Positions 44,582 to 56,036 of a stretch of DNA of 64,000 nucleotides are shown here, in pieces (the stretch's first letter is position 1; every line of letters starts with the position of its first letter). The notes under the pieces are model-generated. The model saw only the letters and a list, made by a program, of their open reading frames with translations. It was not told the DNA's origin and made no database searches. Source of the DNA: Sorex araneus (taxonomy: Eukaryota; Chordata; Mammalia; Eulipotyphla; Soricidae). The position numbers and the translations under genes were made by a program. The stretch lies in the NCBI RefSeq assembly GCF_027595985.1, contig NC_073312.1:13822495-13886494 (forward strand). Reading direction: 5' to 3'.

Positions 44582-46010
44582 CTGAATGAGTTCAAGAAAG
44601 AAGCGAGCAGAGGAGGAGGAGGAGGAGGAGGAGGAGGAAGAGGAGGAGGAGGAGGAGGTAGGAGGAGGAGGAAGAGGAGGAGGAGGAGAAGGTGCAGGAG
44701 CAGGAGGAGGAGGAGGAGGAGGATGTGGGAGAGAGTGAGAGAAAGAGGGAGAGGGAGAAGGAGAGGGAGAGAGAGGGAAGGGGGGGAGAGAAAGATACAA
44801 ATAAGAAAAAAATAAAAATAAAAAAGGGAATAAATCAATGACCTGGTTACTAATGACAAAATATCGACTTTCGATTTTTAACTTTCTTTAATTTAAAAAA
44901 AAAAAGGTAAAAATCACATTCTTAGTCAACTTGTGAAATTAGCTGTTGCAAATAAAGCTGCAGTATCCCTTCGTTAAAGACTGTCTCTCAGATTCAGTTT
45001 GAGCTGATAAAGGGAAGTTAGACAGCAAACAGTGACCTTTTCCAGAGATCTTTTTGGTTTTTTTTTGCTTTTTTTTTTTTTAATCTCCTCTCTGGGTTCT
45101 GCAAACCTTTTGTTCTTTTTCTTTTTTATTTTTTATTTTCCTCTCAATTTGTTTCTCTTAAAGAAGAAAGTAAAGCGAGGGAGGGAATTAAGTTTGTAAC
45201 ATGCTTTTTTTTTTTCTTCTTAGAGGGTAACAGTTTAAAAAAAGGAAAAAAAATACAAACAAAAACAGAACAAAATGAAACAAAAACAGAAAGAAATAAA
45301 GAAAGAAAAGGGTTGTGGTACTGGGATATTGCAGCTTTTGGAATGCTCATCTTGTCTTTTTTAAAAATCTACTTTCGTTAATATTGAGAGGAACAGGTGA
45401 CAGACCAGAGGCTTGTGAATGAGCTGTTAAGGGTTAGTGAGAAGCTCAGAGCAGCATGAAGCAGGTAGTCAGTAAATGCCAGTGATTTGTGAATTATGAG
45501 CAGAAAAGCAAAAGGAAGAAAATAAACCAAATACAAAAAAAAAAAAAAAAGAAAAAAAAGAAGAAGAAAAAAAATCATACTGCGAATGCATGCTTGGCGT
45601 GAGAAAACTTAGTGGGAGCAATGAAAAAATGCCATTAGATTAAGGAGGTTTATTACTGAATTCCTTCCATTTTGGCTTTTTTTTTTCTTTCTTTACCAGT
45701 CTCTTTTAAAGAAATACTGCATATTCAATTTGCACAGTTAGTTCAACTCTAAGTCACTGTCATCACTGCTTAAACAACTGTTATGGGAAAAATAAATAAA
45801 CAAAGCAGAAGTTAAATTAAATTAAAAAAAAAACAACAAAAGCAACTAAAAATAAAAAAAAAATCTACCGAAACATACGAAACCGTGTAGATGGTCATTT
45901 TAAAGAATGTTCAAATGTCATACGTGTTTAATGTTAATCAAACTATAATGGCAAGGAAAATTAAAAAACAGTTTATCAACTATTTTAATGACTCAAAATG
46001 ACATTAGCAC
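44582..46010 (-). other. TCF7L2: Intron 13-14, 1.4 kb, SINE-free, ends in CT-rich repeat
   Basis: T/A-homopolymer-rich intron without SINEs. The 200 nt before exon 14 are a (GGA)n tract on the plus strand, which is a long CCT/TCC tract in the transcript. Confidence 0.85.
44601..44785 (+). repeat. (GGA)n-rich tract next to C-clamp exon A
   Basis: Plus-strand GGA/GAA/GAGA repeats; in the transcript a CCT/TCC tract ending about 20 nt before the exon-14 acceptor. Confidence 0.95.
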
Positions 46011-46061
46011 CTGTAATCGGAGGAAGTGAAAGGCAAGGATTTAGGAAACATTCGCTGTGTT
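46011..46061 (-). CDS. TCF7L2: TCF7L2 optional 51-nt exon (exon 13 equivalent)
   Basis: 51 nt, phase 1 in and out, so it can be skipped or included without changing frame. Acceptor TTTTTTTTCAG, donor GTGCTA (weaker than its neighbours, as expected for a regulated exon). It encodes EHSECFLNPCLSLPPIT. It follows the basic tail and precedes the C-clamp choice. I recognise it from known TCF7L2 isoforms; no domain is assigned to it. Confidence 0.95.
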
Positions 46062-46636
46062 CTGAAAAAAAAGAACAAATTATACAAAGCCTTCAAAATG
46101 TTGTTGTTTGTAAAAGCCTGGCCTTCTCCAAGGGGGGTCTCTGAGATTGCCTATGCAGTATTTCTAATTTCTTCTAGAAAATGACAAACCTCCTTAATTT
46201 AAGTCGGGTGCAATTTACCACTGTAAAGGCATGCATCGGAACATTCAGGTACAGCCCAGTTCATAGCAAACACTCACACACCCCCTCCTCGGCCTCTAGC
46301 CCCCTCCTCGGCCCTCCTCGAACCCGTACAAAAGAAGCAGCCCGCAAAATTCCCAGAGGCAGGCCTACCTCTCCAGTTACAGCCTGCGCTGCTATTTAAA
46401 AACACATTCCACTAGAGTTACAATGTGCTTTCCATGCAACAATGAATGTTACTAGCTTTAAAAGGGCAGTCATGAAGCGATTAATTAAAAAGGCATAAAC
46501 AAAACAAAACAAAAAAAAGGGCCGGCTAAGATGGGTTCCCCCACAATATCCTGGCCTTGAGTCTCTCTCGCCTCCCCCAGAGAGAAGCCTAGTGAAGCTC
46601 GCCACGCCTTCCTGCGTCCACGTTACTCTAACTCAC
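46062..46636 (-). other. TCF7L2: Intron 12-13, 575 nt
   Basis: SINE-free and AT-rich at its gene-proximal 3' end. The acceptor is TTCTTTTTTTTCAG on the minus strand. Confidence 0.85.
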
Positions 46637-46685
46637 CGTTGGTCTCTCCGGGCTGCTTGTCCCTTTTCCTCTTCTTCTTCTTCCC
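46637..46685 (-). CDS. TCF7L2: TCF7L2 basic-tail / NLS exon (exon 12 equivalent)
   Basis: 49 nt, phase 0 in, phase 1 out (donor GTGAGTT). It encodes GKKKKRKRDKQPGETN plus the first base of the next codon. KKKKRKRDK is the basic tail C-terminal to the HMG box; it bends DNA and works as the nuclear localisation signal. The phase-1 exit lets it join exon 13, either 73-nt exon, the candidate microexon, or the terminal exon directly. The last route gives the short isoform. Confidence 0.97.
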
Positions 46686-47879
46686 CTAGACGGACAGAGG
46701 AAAATGGGCAAATTATTTCCAGAAGCAGGCGGGGAGCGGACAGGTGAGCTCACCTGGGAACGACTCAGGAAACTGAGTGAGCCTGGCTCTGCGCCGCCCC
46801 CACCCCCGCCCGCCCCCACCTCCTGGAGCCCCCACTTTTTAATCCCAAGGATCCTGGATCACGTTTGCAGCCAGAGGCACACGTTCCCACAGGAGCAGGC
46901 ACAGAGCAAGGAAAGGAAAGGGCCTCCTGTCCCAGATGTCCACCCGAGGTCCACCCTCCAAGCCCACCCGGGCATCCCGTGTAAGGGGACGGGATGGGGG
47001 AGACCAGGGAGGTGTGGAGAGGCAGGGCGGGGAGTGGTAGCGCGGCCCGGCCATGGCCACCAGCTCTCTTCCTGAGTGCATGCCCCGAGGAAGCGGAAGG
47101 GGAGCTCGAGCCCACTCTCCCGGGCACCAGACTTGGGGTGCGGCAAGCAAGCACGGGGTCCCATGCCTGATTTTACACACACACAGGCAGGGGCATCACC
47201 TGAGTGCCCTGAGCATATATACACAGTCTGGGCAGGACGGGCCCGGGGTACAGACACAGCGAGGCTGGCCGTCCAGCCCTCACCCACGGGTTGTGGGTGG
47301 GGGATGGGGGGTGGTGTGTGGGGGGGCCACCTGCTTGTTCCCGGGCTCGCCCACCCAGAAAGGGTTTGCATTGGGGATGCAGATGGCTTCATGGCAGGGA
47401 TCAGTCACGGTCCCCAGCCTGACCTGAAGGGATCTCGTCAACCCTCGCGTGTCCCTGGGAAGCGGGTGTGCCAGGGGAGAGGGGAGGACTCATGCCCGAG
47501 AGGAAGCTGGCTCACCCTGATCTCCCCCGCGCGGGCTCTGCTGCCAGTCAGCCCGGGAGATGGGAAATGGGACTTGTCTGGGAATGTCTCAAATGTACGG
47601 AACTGCCGGGAGGGTCTCCTAGTAGAGCAAGGTCAGCGTCGGAAAAGAAGAGCAGTGTGTGCGGGGGAAAGTGCCAGAACTCCTGCAGCTCTGGGGTAGG
47701 TGTGTGTGGGGGGGAGAGGGGGGTGTGGAGAGGACCGGGCAAAGGTGCCCGGTTTCAGGTTTCAGCTCCACGCAGGCCTCCAGCGGCTTTGATTCCCAAG
47801 AAGGCCCCTCTTTTTCGGCTCTGTGTGTGTGACTGTGGGACCTACTAGGAAAAAACGCCGTGGCCTTCTACATTTTTCT

Positions 47880-48059
47880 TTCCTTATTTTTGGCTTTTGC
47901 GTCACACCAAACGGTGCTCAGGACTTACTTCTGGCTCTGCACTCAGGGATCACTCAGGGTGGTGCTCAGGGGACCATATGGGATGCCAGGGATTGAACCC
48001 GGGTTGGCCATGTGCGAGGCCAATCAATGCTCTACCCGATGCTCTATCGCTCCGGACCC
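47880..48059 (-). repeat. Shrew SINE type I, reverse (intron 11)
   Basis: TTGCGTCACACCAAACGGTG, GGGGACCATATGGGATGCCA and GATGCTCTATCGCTCCGGAC; same strand as TCF7L2. Confidence 0.93.
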
Positions 48060-48540
48060 GGCCTTTTGTGTTTCTGCAGGGAACGTTTTGTGCCCCTTAA
48101 TGTACCCCTGGATTCCTGAGCCTTTCCCTCACCCCCTGCCCCCGCTCCAAACTTGTACTTCTCTGAGTCAGAGGCCACCAGCCCCCTTGGAACAGGCAGG
48201 GCCTGCAGTTAAAACTTAGCCAGACCCACAGGTGGGGCTGTGGGGTGCAGACACCCAAGAACGTCCAGGTCACCTCAAGTGCAGAGTTCACCCCCTTCCT
48301 GGCTTCGGTAATCTGAAAGGCAACAAGAAACTGCACTTCCTATGGGAAGATGTTGGTTTTGGTGTATGACTGAGCCATTTGGGACTGAGGAAAGACGAAA
48401 GGCCTCCGGTGGCCTGCAACTAAATGTAACTTGGAAGAGAACGGAAGGGAGTTCTAGTACGGTTCTAGGAAGGAGAAACTGGTAAACGCTACTTCATGAA
48501 GAGGGAAGAGGCTGGCTCTATTATCCCTTTAAAACTGACT

Positions 48541-48790
48541 AGAAGACCAAAAAGATAGCATAGTGGTTAGAGCACATGCCAAGCCAGTGGCCAACCCTGG
48601 TTTGATCCCAACACCATAAGGTCCTTGAGCACCACAGCCTTGGAGGACACTGAGGACCTTGGGGTGACCCCAGAGAGCCCTGAGCGCTGCTGGGGCGGTC
48701 CAAGGCACCCCCAGCACCCATCCTGAGCAGCACCACGCCCTGAGGACTCCCAGTGAACCCGTGGCCTGCCTCTCCAGAAGGAGATTCCCA
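48541..48790 (+). repeat. Old SINE-like element (intron 11)
   Basis: GATAGCATAGTGGTTAGAGC head and CCTGGTTTGATCCCAACACC B box, with a 3' part unlike type I or II. Confidence 0.55.
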
Positions 48791-48811
48791 CCAGAAACAA
48801 CAACCAAACAA

Positions 48812-48966
48812 AGACGGCAGGTAGGGCACTTCCCTTGCACTCAGCTGACCTGGGTTCGGCCCCCAGCATCCCATATAGTCCCCCTGGGCCTTCCAGATCC
48901 CTGAGCACAGAGCCAGGAGTCAGCCCCGAACAATGCTGGGCGTAGCGCCCACACGAAACAAGGAAT
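48812..48966 (+). repeat. Shrew SINE type I (intron 11)
   Basis: GGCAGGTAGGGCACTTCCC, CATCCCATATAGTCCCCC and CAATGCTGGGCGTAGC. Confidence 0.85.
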
Positions 48967-49553
48967 GAAAAGGTCTAAGCTATGGAAGTGGAGAGGGGGT
49001 AGCGCCTGCCAGGGCAAAGGGCCCTTCCCTCCGTGTAAACCAGCAGTGCTAGAGAGGAAACAAGGGAGCGAGCGGTGCCGGGGCTGAGCAGTCACTGGGG
49101 ACCCCATGTTGTTTTCCCTGTGCTCTCAAATGGGCCTCGCCGGACAACCCAAATGGGTTTCACATGACTCCCCGGTGCCAGCAAGGCCTCTGCCAGGCCT
49201 TGGCCAGGAAAGCAGAACCATGACGGGGTCAGAAAGTGACTTCAGAAAACATGTCCCAGAAGAGATTTTTTGGATCGAGCCGCGACCAAAGTAATTTCTA
49301 TTTGTTTCTGGCCACACCTGGCAGTCAAACCCAGGGTGCCCGCATGCCCGTGCTCCAGGCCTTTGTGCCAGCTCCCTGACACACAGCTTTTCTCTCCAGA
49401 GGTGCCTTGTCAATACAGACAAAGGAGGGGAAATTCTGACAAGTTTCCTCCAGTGTCACATCAGGGAAAGCCTCGTCTGTTTCGAGATTCACACTCTTTC
49501 CGGGTGGGGAGGGAAGTAGGCATAGAGGGATGGAGATGAGGAAATGGAGGGAG

Positions 49554-49555
<2 letters not shown>

Positions 49556-49622
<67 letters not shown>

Positions 49623-49832
49623 TGTAAAAAGGCATAAAGGGTGGAGAGGGGTGTGTGTGTGTGTATGTGTGTGTGTCAGCAGGCATGGAGAGAAAAGGTT
49701 TTGTGTGTGTGTGTGTCTGTAAAGACATGGAGGGTGCAGAGGGGTGTGTGTGTGTATGTGCGTGTATGTGGTGTTTGTGTAAGTAAGCATGGAAAGAGGA
49801 GTGTGTGTGTGTGTGTGTGTATGTGTTCATCT
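49556..49832 (+). repeat. (GT)32 and irregular GT-rich tandem repeat
   Basis: A pure GT run at 49556-49621, then three imperfect units that alternate GGCATGGAGAG-type text with GT runs. Confidence 0.93.
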
Positions 49833-50448
49833 CCATGAACCCTGACTCATTCTGACCCTTCTAGGGAAAATAAGGCTCCGCTGGGCCCCCGACATCCAGA
49901 TTTACCTCTAAACTTCCCCTCAGAAGTCACCAGGGATGCCCCGACACCCCAAGCCTCTTCCTCCTGCACGCGAAGCTGAGGGAGTCCTTTCCAAGGCACT
50001 TCACAAAGGCTCGTCAGTCCCGTCTAACTGACTCCAGGGCGGGTCAGCTGCGACCTCCTTTTGAAGCTCCCGCAGCTGCCTTTTACCTCTGAGGGGACTC
50101 GGCCCTGCACGACTCGGGCGGTGCTGGGGGCGCGTGCGCAGACTGTGGGTGAGGGCAGGGAGACCCTCAGACGCTCCACAGCAGCGGGACAGGAGAAGGC
50201 GCGGGGCTTGGGCAACTGCCTCCCGGGGCCTTCCCCCAGCACCCCGTGGCCTCCGGGTGTGGACCCAGGAGCAGCGAGCACGATGGAGCAGTCCCCAACA
50301 CCCATCCCCACTTCTGGCCAAGCTGACTGAGTAACCCTAGCCACCTTAGCCCCCCGAGCACCATTTGGGAGCCCCGCAGAAGGTGTCTGCAGGGCCTATG
50401 CTGTCCGGAGGGTGGCCGAGCCCCCCTTGTGTGCTATTCTGTAATTAT

Positions 50449-50622
50449 TTTGGTTTGTTTTGGGGTGACGTCCAACCGTGCTCGGGGCTCACTCCTGACT
50501 CTGTGCTCAGAGACTCATTCCTGGCAGGGCTCAAGGGGAACCTACGTGTTGCTGGGGATCAAACCCAGGCTAACTGGGTGCCAGGCAGGCACTCTACCCA
50601 CTGTGCCATCTCCCCAGCTCCT
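50449..50622 (-). repeat. Shrew SINE type I, reverse (intron 11)
   Basis: CTCGGGGCTCACTCCTGAC, GGGGATCAAACCCAGGC and CACTGTGCCATCTCCCCAGC. Confidence 0.9.
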
Positions 50623-51217
50623 GTGCACCATTCTAGACTGTTCTGAGAGCCAGGTCTGCAGCAGGGACAAGCCGGAGGGGACCACCAGGAAATCCAAACC
50701 AGGAGAGCATCCACCCTGCAGAGAGGCAGTAGGTACCACAAACGCTGGGAGTGAGTCTGCCTGTAAGTCTGCCTGTATCTACAGCCGGACACGCCACAGA
50801 GGTGGGGTGCAGGAAGCCTGGGGGAGCGGCTTCACATCCCTGACCTCTAGCTCAGAGGACGCCCCCACACCAACACCCACAATGAGGACCCAGGGAAAGG
50901 TCTCAGGCAGCTAAGACCCTCCCTGGACACGCCCACGTGTGAGTGACCAGGGATCTGCACAGAGCCAATGGGCCACCATACATTTCTGGTCCACCAGTAG
51001 GTGGATGATGGTGAAGCACAAAGGACCCTGAGGGAGGTGGTGAGGACAGAGACCAAAACGTGGATGGACTTGACAATGAGTCTCCTCTCTCCTCACCCTC
51101 CTGACAAAGAACAGATCTTAGCACGATCTTGAACCTTAGCACGTTCAAGGTCTCCGAGTCCAGAGAGGGAACCTGATGAAGCTGAGCACAACAGGCAGGA
51201 AGTGGCTCCCCGGGGCC

Positions 51218-51392
51218 TCCAGAGTGACAGCACTGTAGGTAGGGCACTTGCCTTGCACCTGGCTGACCTGGGTTCGATTCCCCAGTTCCCCATACTCTCC
51301 CCTAAGCCCGTTAGGAGTGATCCCTGAGCGCAAAGCCAGGAGTAAGCCCTGGGCACAGTCAGGCGTGGCCCCAAACCAAACCAAACATAAAG
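51218..51392 (+). repeat. Shrew SINE type I (intron 11)
   Basis: CTCCAGAGTGACAGCACTGT head, GGGTTCGATTCCCCAG B box and AACCAAACCAAAC tail. Confidence 0.9.
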
Positions 51393-52364
51393 AATCACCC
51401 CCATACTGGGTCCACACTAAGCACCCAGATAACCAAAGAGATCCCAACCCACATACACAGAGAACTTCTTCACTGCCCTTTGGTGGCCCAGGGCCGGAGA
51501 GAATCTCCCAGGCTCCGAGTCACTGGAAGAGGAATCAGCTATGGCAGGAAGACGGGGCTCTGTCTATCCACAGCGAGTGGATGGTCCAATCATGGCATAA
51601 AACCCGGTGCCGGCAGACACAGCACCAGGCAAAAACAAGAGGCATTCTCTCCAGCTGGAGGACATCGAGCCTCAAACACACATCAACAGGCAAAATGCTG
51701 AGCAGGGAAGGAGAGAGTGGGTGATGGGGGCTCCAGAGAAAAGCCAACTCTCAGGAGGGTAGAATCATGGGCCCTCAGTGTCCTAGGACAGCCCCGCTAA
51801 CACACACGGCCACCCCGCTCCACCCCGCCTGAGTCTCCGTGGCTTCCTCTGGGTACTTCAGGGATATTCCCATCATGCTCCTCTCCAGGTCAAAGGAGCT
51901 TCCAAGTTCTCTAACACCACAACAGAAGGCAACGGTGTCCTCTGTTCCCTCCATAGGTGAAGGCCCCGCTGAAAAGTGCCATGGAATTCAACTCTCACCA
52001 CCGCCCCGCTGGTCCTTCCTGTAAGGCCCTCCTCAGAGAAGCAGAGAAAAACCTTAATCCGAGCACACCAGCCCCACCGAAGGAATCGTGGGAGCACGGC
52101 TCTTCAAAGACATTGTCAGGAGTGCATGGACCACCCATTGGCTGCGTGGGGCCCAGGTGGGAACTCCTCTGTCCTCCTTCCTGGGTATCTACCATATGCC
52201 TCTGCAGCCCCTGCCTGCTGGGGGTGGGGCAAGAGCCCCAACCATCCCAGAAGTCAGCAGGTTGATGCCTCTAAAGCCTGGTTCAAGCTGGCAGGCAGCC
52301 GCTTTCTCTGCCCTGTGGGTATCAACACCACAGACTCGGCCTGGACGCGGAGAGATGTACGTAC

Positions 52365-52472
52365 GTAGTTATCCCGTGCGGACCAGCCTGGGTACAGCTG
52401 CATGTGAAGCTGTCGCTCCTTCCGGGCCAGCTCGTAGTATTTTGCTTGCTCTTCTCTGGACAGTGCGTGCCA
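52365..52472 (-). CDS. TCF7L2: TCF7L2 HMG-box exon, second half (exon 11 equivalent)
   Basis: 108 nt, exactly 36 codons, phase 0 both ends, donor GTACGT. It encodes [36 protein letters not shown], which is the end of helix 2, helix 3 and the [10 protein letters not shown] segment that closes the L-shaped HMG fold. The start is set by acceptor CCCTGCAG and the W that follows GRR in the family. No substitutions are seen relative to the family text I know. Confidence 0.99.
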
Positions 52473-52853
52473 CTGCAGGGAACAGTGTGGGTGGAGAACA
52501 GGGGAGCCGGGTGACACAATCAGAGTCCGTCATGGCAGGGATGAACACACTTTTGCTGCAGAATCCAGCAAGCAGCTGGGTCCTGCTGCTAACAGGAGGA
52601 ATCCCTCCAGAGCTGAGCTGCCCCTGGGGTCTGCCCACCACGTGTGTCCCCCTCTCTGGGACTGAGGGGGGCCTGACTGGCCCCCACTGATGGAGGTTGG
52701 GGGGTTCTCCTGATCAGAAAGGTCATTTGAAGGGGAAAAGGGTGGGAGGAAAGGGCTCTTTCAGCAAAGACAGATGCTCCTCTCCCGCAACCCCCACAAC
52801 TCTGCCCTAGTCCTGGCTCTCCCCCGCCCTGTCCAGGGGGGCGGGCTGCCTAC
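52473..52853 (-). other. TCF7L2: Intron 10-11, 381 nt
   Basis: Short intron that splits the HMG box. It is unique sequence. The acceptor on the minus strand is TTCCCTGCAG, a strong site. Confidence 0.88.
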
Positions 52854-53013
52854 CCTTCGCCCAAGGATCTGGTTGATGGCGGCACTTTCTTTCAACGTGC
52901 ACTCGGCTACGACCTTTGCTCGCATTTCCTTCATATACAACATGAACGCGTTGAGAGGTTTCTTTATGTGAGGTTTCTTCTTCTCTTCTTCCTTTTTGGA
53001 GTCCTGATGCTTT
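52854..53013 (-). CDS. TCF7L2: TCF7L2 HMG-box exon, first half (exon 10 equivalent)
   Basis: 160 nt, phase 2 in, phase 0 out (donor GTAGGC after CGAAGG). It encodes [40 protein letters not shown] and [13 protein letters not shown]. The HMG box starts at [13 protein letters not shown] (helix 1; the N/M residues intercalate in the minor groove of the CTTTG core) and continues through helix 2 ([12 protein letters not shown]). The preceding lysine/glutamate tract is the TCF7L2-specific run-in. The codons for all conserved box residues are intact. Confidence 0.99.
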
Positions 53014-53850
53014 CTGGATAGGGACGAGATGGAGAGACACAACGCTGTAGGCTGCACACGACTCTACTTCTTCCCCGGCACAGAGCCCCTCTCCCGCTCT
53101 CCTGCTCACCCGAGGCCAGTTGCGTTTGTATAACCAGAACCAACGCTTTCACTTGGGGGTCTTATCCACCCGAGCCTGGTGGAGGGGAAGTGGTCTGGGA
53201 GGAGCGGGGGAGGAGGAGGATGCGTTGCCCTCACTTCCTCAGTTTCACCAGTTTTCCCAAGCTGGCAGGGAGCACTCACAGTGGTGGGACCCCTGGGGCA
53301 GGTGCCTTGGGAGGCTGCAGCACAGAACCTCCCCCTCCACCCCTCAAGAAAGCATACAGGACAGGAAGTGGGTGGTGCCAACTCCAGCCCAGTGTAGTGG
53401 GGAGGGTCTCTTCCTGTCTACAGGGGAAAGTTCTTGCCCCCCCCCCCCGCAGAGGGTTGGTTGTGTCTTCTATTTCTTTCCCCTCTGTCTTCATACCCAT
53501 GATCAACTTCAGAAAGTTGCCAGCAAACAATGAATGGTAATCATTAGCTATAACCGGGCCGTGAAGGTCGACTCTGGCTTGGAACACCTCATCCCATGGA
53601 CCACCGCTGATGGGAAACCAAGCGAAGGTGGACACAGGTGTTCTGCTCCATCCTTCCTTCCATGAAAGCGTGCTGGGAGTTTGGGTAAGAATTCAGCACT
53701 GTGGCATCCCTCCCCGCCACCTGAGGCCACCCCCAGCCTGCCAGTGTCAAACAGCACAGCCAGCCCCAGGGCCAGCCACCTCTCAGCGGCCACTGCAGAG
53801 GCCACGGGCGTCAAGGAGACAGAGACCCGCCCCCCCAGGGCAACACTTAC
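53014..53850 (-). other. TCF7L2: Intron 9-10, 837 nt
   Basis: Unique intronic sequence without a recognisable repeat. The minus-strand pyrimidine tract before the HMG exon is CTCTCCATCTCGTCCC and then TATCCAG. Confidence 0.85.
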
Positions 53851-53976
53851 GAGCTGTGGAGCGAGCCCACGTCACTCTGGGAGGATTCCTGTTTGACGGT
53901 CGGCGTGACTATGGCCGGGTGGGGGATGCCGGTCGTGTGGAGAGTGTGGTGTGGTGGGACCATATGGGGGGGAAAC
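53851..53976 (-). CDS. TCF7L2: TCF7L2 exon with VKQE sumoylation-type motif (exon 9 equivalent)
   Basis: 126 nt between acceptor TTCTAG and donor GTAAGTG. It encodes [35 protein letters not shown] and VGSLHS, then TC of a split serine codon. VKQE is a psi-K-x-E consensus; the lysine here is the SUMO acceptor reported for TCF-4. The segment precedes the [10 protein letters not shown] acidic/basic junction and the HMG box. I saw no AG placed 15 nt upstream of the next exon's acceptor, so the 5-residue S-x-x-S-S option described for this junction in human is not obvious here. Confidence 0.97.
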
Positions 53977-54776
53977 CTAGAAGACAGGAAGCTGTGTAAA
54001 TCGTCAGAATTAACATGAATGAATGGGGAGGACTGCGTACACACATCTAAAAAGAAGAAAAGAAAAAAAAAAAACGACAAGCGCAGAACACTCGCATGAA
54101 AGCAACCCGAGGCATATGAAACCTGTCAGCATTAATTAGCAATAAATTAAACATAATGATTCTCTTAATGTCCTGAAAGGCAAGCTTCCCCTTCATTATT
54201 GCTACTGACATGAGACATTACGATTTTCTAACATCTTTAGCAAAGACAAATTCAACTCAAGTACTGGGGTGGAAAAGTAGGCTCGTACTACCTGCTGGGA
54301 AACATGCACCCACTTGTTTTTGCAGCATTATGACATTATTAGAGGCATCTAAGAAAACAACTTTCCTAAATTCTAGTTGGCTCTAGAGTGAAGGTGAAAT
54401 CTTCTTCCGTATATTAGCAACTAAATAAAATATGAACACGGTTCAAGTAAACACGTTTTTCAGTGCTGCACACACTGCATCATCAGGCCACACTCAGTTG
54501 CTGGGGAGTCAACAATATTTCCCTTTCCTTTGGCTGCCTCACCCTAATTGTTTTGATGGGAATGGAGAAAGTGAGGCAGGATGATGGCGCAAGTTCAAGT
54601 TTTCCCTAACTGGTTGGCATCATAAGTCATGGCTATATTAAGGCAGTATGAGTCCTCTTATAAAAAAAAAAGTATAAGGAAAGATAAAGCAGCACTTTTA
54701 CAGATACATACACTTCAAAATTTGGTGTATATGTCATTTCCCGCTCTAAAATTCTACGATTCTAAAATGACCTTTA

Positions 54777-54960
54777 TGGGGGCTGGAGTGGTAGCACAGC
54801 GGGTAGGGCGTTTGCCTTGCAAGCGGCCGACCCGGGTTCAATTCCCAGCATCCCATATGGTCCCCCGAGTACCGCCAGGTGTAATTCCTGAGTGCAAAAG
54901 CCAGGAGTAACCCCTGAGCATAGCCGGGTGTGACCCAAAAAGCAAAAAAAAAAAAAAAAA
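54777..54960 (+). repeat. Shrew SINE type I, near consensus, intron 8
   Basis: GGGGCTGGAGTGGTAGCACA head, GGGTTCAATTCCCAGC B box, A17 tail, and GACCTTTA repeated at 54769-54776 and 54961-54968. Confidence 0.95.
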
Positions 54961-55811
54961 GACCTTTACTTCATGCGTTGCCTATGCACCCTACTGTCTT
55001 CTAACTGATGAGTAAAAGGATCAAGGAAAAGTCCGCACTTTTTCTTTTTTTCTCCAGAACTGCTCATTTGTAGGAAACTTTTAGGGTATCACTGAGGTCC
55101 TGAACCAGCACTCCCCCACCCTGCCAACCAGCCAAGGTGCAAGGGACGAATTTGATAACGCTCTGGACTCATGTGCCACAACCACATCTGTCCACAATTT
55201 CCACAGGTTCTGCTCTGCCTGGGGTGCCCCTGAGTTGCACTGGGCTGGAAGGACCGACTCTCTGGGAGGAAGGGACCCGGCTGCACTGAGACAGGGAGGA
55301 GAGAGAATCCCCCCGACAGAAGAAAAATGGCGGCCCCCAACTTCAAGGCCATGCAAGTGAGAGGCTGGGGGCAGCGTTTGTGGGAGGGGAGCCGCCCCGG
55401 TTCAGCAAACGTTGCTTGCTGGCTAACTCCAAACCCGAACAGAATCTTAACCCGAGTCAAAACATGCACACTACACAAGAGAAGCCTGTTCGGGCGAGAC
55501 CTGGAGGTCTAAGGAGAATGTGCTGTGATGGGGCTTTCACGGGAGTATATTTAGCTGTAAGATCTGAGGTGGCCACAGTTGCCATTTAGCCAAAATAAGG
55601 TAGTCATGCCCATTTGATAAAGGACGAAAAGTTCCAAGTACTAACTGTAACTGGCCAGACTTACAGAGTGCAGAACAATGACTAGGGCAGGTGTTTGAAG
55701 GGGCCAGAGTCCCTGGGGAAACGGGATATAGAAATCCCATCCCAGTCAGGCCCTTGCCTGCTTCTACCTCTGCAGATTTAGACCAGTGTCAAAATTCAGT
55801 TCCAAAGACAT

Positions 55812-55981
55812 TGGCTTGTTTATTTGTTCATTTGGGGGGTATTACCTGTAGACAAACACTCAGGGGTTACTCCTGGCTCTACACTCAGGAATCACTCCTG
55901 GCAGTGCTCAGGGACCATACGGGATGCTAGAGATCAAACCTGGGCTGGCCACGTGAAAGGCAAAAGGCAGCCCCCAGCCCC
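55812..55981 (-). repeat. Shrew SINE type I, reverse (intron 8)
   Basis: GGGGTTACTCCTGGCTCTAC, CAGTGCTCAGGGACCATACG and GAGATCAAACCTGGGCTGG. Confidence 0.92.
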
Positions 55982-56036
55982 AGGACATTGGCTTTTTTTT
56001 ATATCACTCATATAAGTCATTGTGGGGGTGGGGAAG

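Larger units (their letters stand above)
46686..52364 (-). other. TCF7L2: Intron 11-12, 5.7 kb
   Basis: It contains SINEs at 47880-48059 (-), 48541-48790 (+, old), 48812-48966 (+), 50449-50622 (-) and 51218-51392 (+), and a GT-rich repeat cluster at 49556-49832. 46690-47870 and 51400-52360 are GC-rich unique sequence with no exon signal. Confidence 0.8.

Noticed and set aside
49296..49378. Another reversed SINE fragment
   Set aside because: Only short stretches (GGCCACACCTGGC, AGTCAAACCCAGGGTG) match; too weak to list.
53014..53028. Alternative acceptor 15 nt upstream of the HMG exon (five-residue S-x-x-S-S insertion known in human)
   Set aside because: No AG dinucleotide at the required place; the upstream bases read CCAT.
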